NCBI RefSeq assembly: GCF_900491745.1
Contig: NZ_UETR01000003.1
Location: 1 to 64,000 of the forward strand
DNA: 64,000 nucleotides
Source: Amarolinea aalborgensis
GTDB taxonomy: Bacteria; Chloroflexota; Anaerolineae; SSC4; Amarolineaceae
Reading direction: 5' to 3'
Shown: in pieces, positions 61,411 to 64,000 of the stretch
Layout: the number at the start of each line of letters is the position of its first letter
Numbering within the stretch: the stretch's first letter is position 1
Program-made: the position numbers and the translations under genes
Notes under the pieces: generated by a model
What the model saw: the letters and a program-made list of their open reading frames with translations, nothing else
Databases searched by the model: none
Told to the model about the DNA's origin: nothing

Positions 61411-62628
61411 ATGCCGGATAAAGATGCTGCGGTTATTGCAGCCGTCGCCAAAGGCCTCGAAGGGGTCATCGCCGCGGCGACCTCCATTAGTTCCATTGAC
61501 GGAACCGCCGGCCGCCTGACCTACCGCGGTATTCCCATCGAGGAATTGGCTGCCAACTCGTTCTATGAGGAAGTGGCCTATTTCCTGTGGAACGGCCAGC
61601 TGCCCACGCAGGTCCAGTTGGACCAGTTCATGGCCAACTTGGTCTCCATGCGCACGCTTCCCGACAACATCGTGGCGGCTCTCAAACTCTTCCCTGCAAA
61701 TTCCTCTGGCATGGATATGCTGCGCACGGTGATCTCGCTCCTCTCCGTGAGCGATCCAGATGAGGAGAACAACTCGCAGGAATCGAACCGGCGCAAGGCG
61801 CTGCGCCTGATGGCGCTGTTCCCTTCTATTATTGCCGGTTTCCACCGTGTGCGCAACGGGTTGGAAATCGTCCCGCCTGATCCGGTCCTGGGCCACGCCG
61901 CGAATTTCCTCTACATGCTGACCGGCGAGAAGCCTGATCCAGTCAAGGTCAAAGGCATTGACCTGTACCTGGTTCTGCTGGCCGACCATGGCTTGAACGC
62001 CTCCACCTTCACGGCCCGCGTGATTGCCGGCACCGAAGCAGACATGTACGCAGCCGTCACCGGCGCGCTGGGCGCGCTCAAGGGGCCGCTGCATGGCGGC
62101 GCCAACCAAGGGGTGATGGACATGCTCGACGAAGTCGGCAGCCTCGATCATGTGGACGCCTGGTTCGACGCCACCATGGCGGGCCAACGCCGCATCATGG
62201 GCATTGGTCACCGTGTCTACAAGACCGAAGATCCGCGCGCACGCGTCCTGCGCCGCGTCTCCGACGAGATGGGCTACGCGGTAGGGAAGCATGACCTGCA
62301 CGAGATGGCGCTGCGCATCGAGCAGCGCGCCTTGTCGCACCCCCATTTCGTGGAGCGCAAACTGGCGCCCAATGTGGACTACTACTCCGCCACTGTCCTG
62401 TATTACGCCGGGATTCCTTTGGACCTCTTTACGACCATCTTTGCCATGAGTCGTATCGTGGGCTGGACTGCGCACCTGATCGAACAATACGCGGATAATC
62501 GCCTGATCCGCCCGCGCGCACAGTACATCGGCCCTGATTACCAGCCGTACATCCCAGTCGCGGAGCGAACGGTGGAGAAGTTGGCCGAAGTGGCTCAGTC
62601 TCTTCACATGAGCATGAGCCAGTCATAG
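61411..62628 (+). CDS. Citrate synthase (citrate/2-methylcitrate synthase family)
   Basis: 405 residues. It condenses acetyl-CoA (or propionyl-CoA) with oxaloacetate in the TCA cycle. The catalytic His residues are in GPLHGGAN and GIGHRVYKTEDPRA, and the catalytic Asp is in APNVDYYSA. The N-terminal SSIDGTAGRLTYRGIPIEEL is typical of the short bacterial type. A consensus promoter, AAGGAG before the ATG and a strong terminator after the stop show it is a single-gene transcript. Confidence 0.92.
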   Translation: MPDKDAAVIAAVAKGLEGVIAAATSISSIDGTAGRLTYRGIPIEELAANSFYEEVAYFLWNGQLPTQVQLDQFMANLVSMRTLPDNIVAALKLFPANSSGMDMLRTVISLLSVSDPDEENNSQESNRRKALRLMALFPSIIAGFHRVRNGLEIVPPDPVLGHAANFLYMLTGEKPDPVKVKGIDLYLVLLADHGLNASTFTARVIAGTEADMYAAVTGALGALKGPLHGGANQGVMDMLDEVGSLDHVDAWFDATMAGQRRIMGIGHRVYKTEDPRARVLRRVSDEMGYAVGKHDLHEMALRIEQRALSHPHFVERKLAPNVDYYSATVLYYAGIPLDLFTTIFAMSRIVGWTAHLIEQYADNRLIRPRAQYIGPDYQPYIPVAERTVEKLAEVAQSLHMSMSQS

Positions 62629-62665
62629 TCCGCGACCTTGACATTCACGGCCGGGTCGCGTATCC

Positions 62666-62700
62666 AGTCCCGCTGGCAGGCCAGCGGGACTTTAGTTTTT
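62666..62700 (+). terminator. Rho-independent terminator
   Basis: An 11-bp perfect stem (AGTCCCGCTGG / CCAGCGGGACT) with a 4-nt loop is followed by TTAGTTTTT. It ends the citrate synthase transcript. Confidence 0.9.
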
Positions 62701-62722
62701 CGCCGAGGCTTGAAGATAGATC

Positions 62723-63112
62723 ATGAGTTTCGTGTCTAAGTTGTTCGGGAAAAAGAATGCCCAGCCCCCAGCCGCAACCGCAGCGCCGGCCGCCGCGCCG
62801 GCTGCCGGTCTGCCTGGCAGCGTTGTTTCGCCGAGTGGCAAAACGCCGTCCTTACGCATCGAGATTGACCGGCGCTGCTGTACGGCCATGGGCGACTGTA
62901 TGCGCACAGCGCCAGGCGTTTTCGAAATTGATGAGCACGGCATTGCGATTGTCGTGGACGCGGCGGCGGCCGACCGTGAACGCCTGGTTCTGGCTGCGGA
63001 AAACTGCCCCACGCAGGCCATTCGCCTGTATGAGCTGCAGGATAAACGCGTCTACCCCGATTGGATGGACACGGTTGGCAGCGCCGGCGGCGGCGGGGCG
63101 GCCTTGGGATGA
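62723..63112 (+). CDS. Single-cluster ferredoxin, P450-type
   Basis: 129 residues. A flexible Ala/Pro-rich N-terminal extension (about 1-45) precedes a small ferredoxin domain with RRCCTAMGDCMRTAPGVFEI and a distal NCPTQAI. The spacing fits a [3Fe-4S] or [4Fe-4S] ferredoxin like those serving P450s. A P450 is encoded at 34010, but 28 kb away, so the pairing is speculative. Confidence 0.75.
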   Translation: MSFVSKLFGKKNAQPPAATAAPAAAPAAGLPGSVVSPSGKTPSLRIEIDRRCCTAMGDCMRTAPGVFEIDEHGIAIVVDAAAADRERLVLAAENCPTQAIRLYELQDKRVYPDWMDTVGSAGGGGAALG

Positions 63113-63171
63113 TCGGCAGAACCCCCCGTTTGTCCATAAGCTCCCGCAATTGAAGGTCAAGGTGCAAAAGC

Positions 63172-63654
63172 TTGACAGCTGCGATTAGCCATATCAATGT
63201 GTCACTCGGCGGCGTTCCCAAGCTGCCTCAAGCGGCCGTGCGGGTCACGCGCCAGGGCCTGGAGGGCGACCGTCAACGCGACCTGGTTCACCACGGCGGC
63301 CCGGACCGCGCGGTTTGCCTTTTCTCGCTCGACCTGATCGAGGCGCTGCAAGGCGAGGGCCATGCCATCTTCCCTGGCGCAGCCGGCGAGAATATCACCG
63401 TGGCCGGGCTGGATTGGGCAGCGCTGCGCCGCGGGCAGCGCCTGCGCCTGGGCGCAGAGGTTGTCATCGAACTGACCGATTTTGCCAGCCCATGCAGCAA
63501 TCTGACTCGCTATTTTGTGGACGGCGCCGTGCAGCGGATTTCGGCCCGCGTCCATCCTGGCTGGAGCCGCTTCTATGCACGCGTGCTGGTAGAAGGCGCG
63601 CTGCAGGTAGCCGACCCAGTGCAGCTGCTGGAGTCGCTTGATAGGAGAGAGTAA
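63172..63654 (+). CDS. MOSC-domain protein
   Basis: 160 residues. The MOSC pattern is clear (VRVTRQGLEGDRQRDLVHHG, GGPDRAVCLFS, GENITVAGLDW and the conserved SPCSNLT). These domains bind sulfur or molybdenum cofactor and are found in sulfurases and oxime reductases. A TTG start with AAGGT upstream is assumed. The next gene begins within its stop codon region. Confidence 0.75.
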   Translation: MTAAISHINVSLGGVPKLPQAAVRVTRQGLEGDRQRDLVHHGGPDRAVCLFSLDLIEALQGEGHAIFPGAAGENITVAGLDWAALRRGQRLRLGAEVVIELTDFASPCSNLTRYFVDGAVQRISARVHPGWSRFYARVLVEGALQVADPVQLLESLDRRE

Positions 63655-64000
63655 TGGATTACGATGTCTTAGTCGTTGGCGCCGGCATGACCGGCTTGAT
63701 GGCCGCGCTGCGCCTGCATGCGTTGGGTCAACGCGTGCGCCTTGTGGACAAGGGGCGCAGCGTGGGCGGACGCATGGCCACGCGACGCGTCGGGCCAGGC
63801 TTTGCCGATTTTGGCGCGCAGTTCATCACCGCGCATGACGCCGGCTTTGCTGACTTGCTGGCGCGCTGGGAGGAGGCGGGTCTGATCCATCCCTGGGCCG
63901 CCGGCTTCGCCCAGGGCAGCCTGCGCCCCAGCCCGGATGTGGTGTTCTATCCACGCTATGTCGCGCGTGACGGTATGACGTCCCTGGCAGAGCATTTGGC
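63654..64000 (+). CDS. FAD-dependent oxidoreductase, partial
   Basis: The first 115 codons of a renalase/amine-oxidase-like flavoprotein. The FAD motif VLVVGAGMTGLMAALRLHAL and the later RSVGGRMATRRVG are plain, and AGGAGAG precedes the ATG. It runs off the right edge. It overlaps the stop of the MOSC gene by one base. Confidence 0.75.
   Translation, partial: MDYDVLVVGAGMTGLMAALRLHALGQRVRLVDKGRSVGGRMATRRVGPGFADFGAQFITAHDAGFADLLARWEEAGLIHPWAAGFAQGSLRPSPDVVFYPRYVARDGMTSLAEHL

Noticed and set aside
61390..62607. Minus-strand open frame of 405 codons
   Set aside because: It mirrors the citrate synthase gene, which has a promoter, ribosome site, catalytic residues and terminator.

Overview
The window is GC-rich chromosomal DNA from a bacterium that is most likely a member of the Chloroflexota (Anaerolineae/Caldilineae type). 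That placement is an inference. It rests on the Thr/Pro-rich linkers after lipoprotein or membrane anchors, the DUF58/DUF4129 pair, the many 7TM sensor proteins with an 'LRYRLWDIDVIIRKTLVY' core, the RsbU/STAS genes and the many toxin-antitoxin pairs. No rRNA or other decisive marker is present; one tRNA (Val, CAC) is.

Layout. (1) 0.2-7.6 kb: methyltransferase, beta-propeller lipoprotein, membrane-anchored HTH-TPR regulator, a divergent YfbK-like VWA lipoprotein and a Thr/Pro-linker protein. (2) 8-15.7 kb: a cation-handling group (two DUF2294 proteins, DedA, a P-type cation ATPase, a Na+/Ca2+-type antiporter). The ATPase is cut in two by an IS66-like element with a clear 8-bp target duplication. 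(3) 15.8-29.3 kb: housekeeping and metabolic genes: AAA/DUF4143 ATPase, DUF4129, DUF58, recJ, acyl-CoA synthetase, amidohydrolase, ECF-type sigma factor, methyltransferase and a MerA/Lpd-like flavoprotein. (4) 29.3-55 kb: an accessory region built from about ten complete, broken or fragmentary copies of one membrane-sensor gene. (5) 55-58.5 kb: VOC protein, SpoIIE-type phosphatase with its own ATPase domain, and two STAS proteins. (6) 58.5-64 kb: conserved hypothetical, CrtI-like oxidoreductase, tRNA-Val, citrate synthase, ferredoxin, MOSC protein and the start of a flavoprotein.

The accessory region is the most unusual part. Each sensor copy has a variable membrane half and an almost invariant C-terminal half ending at VSVWL, where a GAF domain would be expected to begin. 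Six small two-gene modules (PIN, RelE-like, MazF-like, DUF4926/DUF6883, DUF5647/DUF7718) lie tail-to-tail against a sensor 3' end, within about -53 to +45 bp. Detached sensor tails, detached gene starts and P450 remnants lie between the modules. One pair of sensor genes shares 371 identical bases covering the constant half. A 45-bp promoter unit, with two CGTAACG boxes 12 bp apart and a -10 box always 27 bp from the second box start, occurs seven times. It precedes sensors, a P450, a cupredoxin-like lipoprotein, a VOC gene and broken genes. The pattern suggests a region diversified by recombination between sensor tails and promoter units. A working hypothesis is that the sensors feed the downstream SpoIIE/STAS partner-switch.

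Smaller palindromic elements are also active: a 184-bp MITE-like element in two copies (one with an 8-bp duplication), an in-frame palindromic insertion in the CrtI-like gene, and related insertions in the SpoIIE linker and one sensor fragment. Positions 35.7-38.7 kb hold several frameshifted genes (sensor, protoglobin, Rieske, sensor), reflecting either real decay or local sequence errors.
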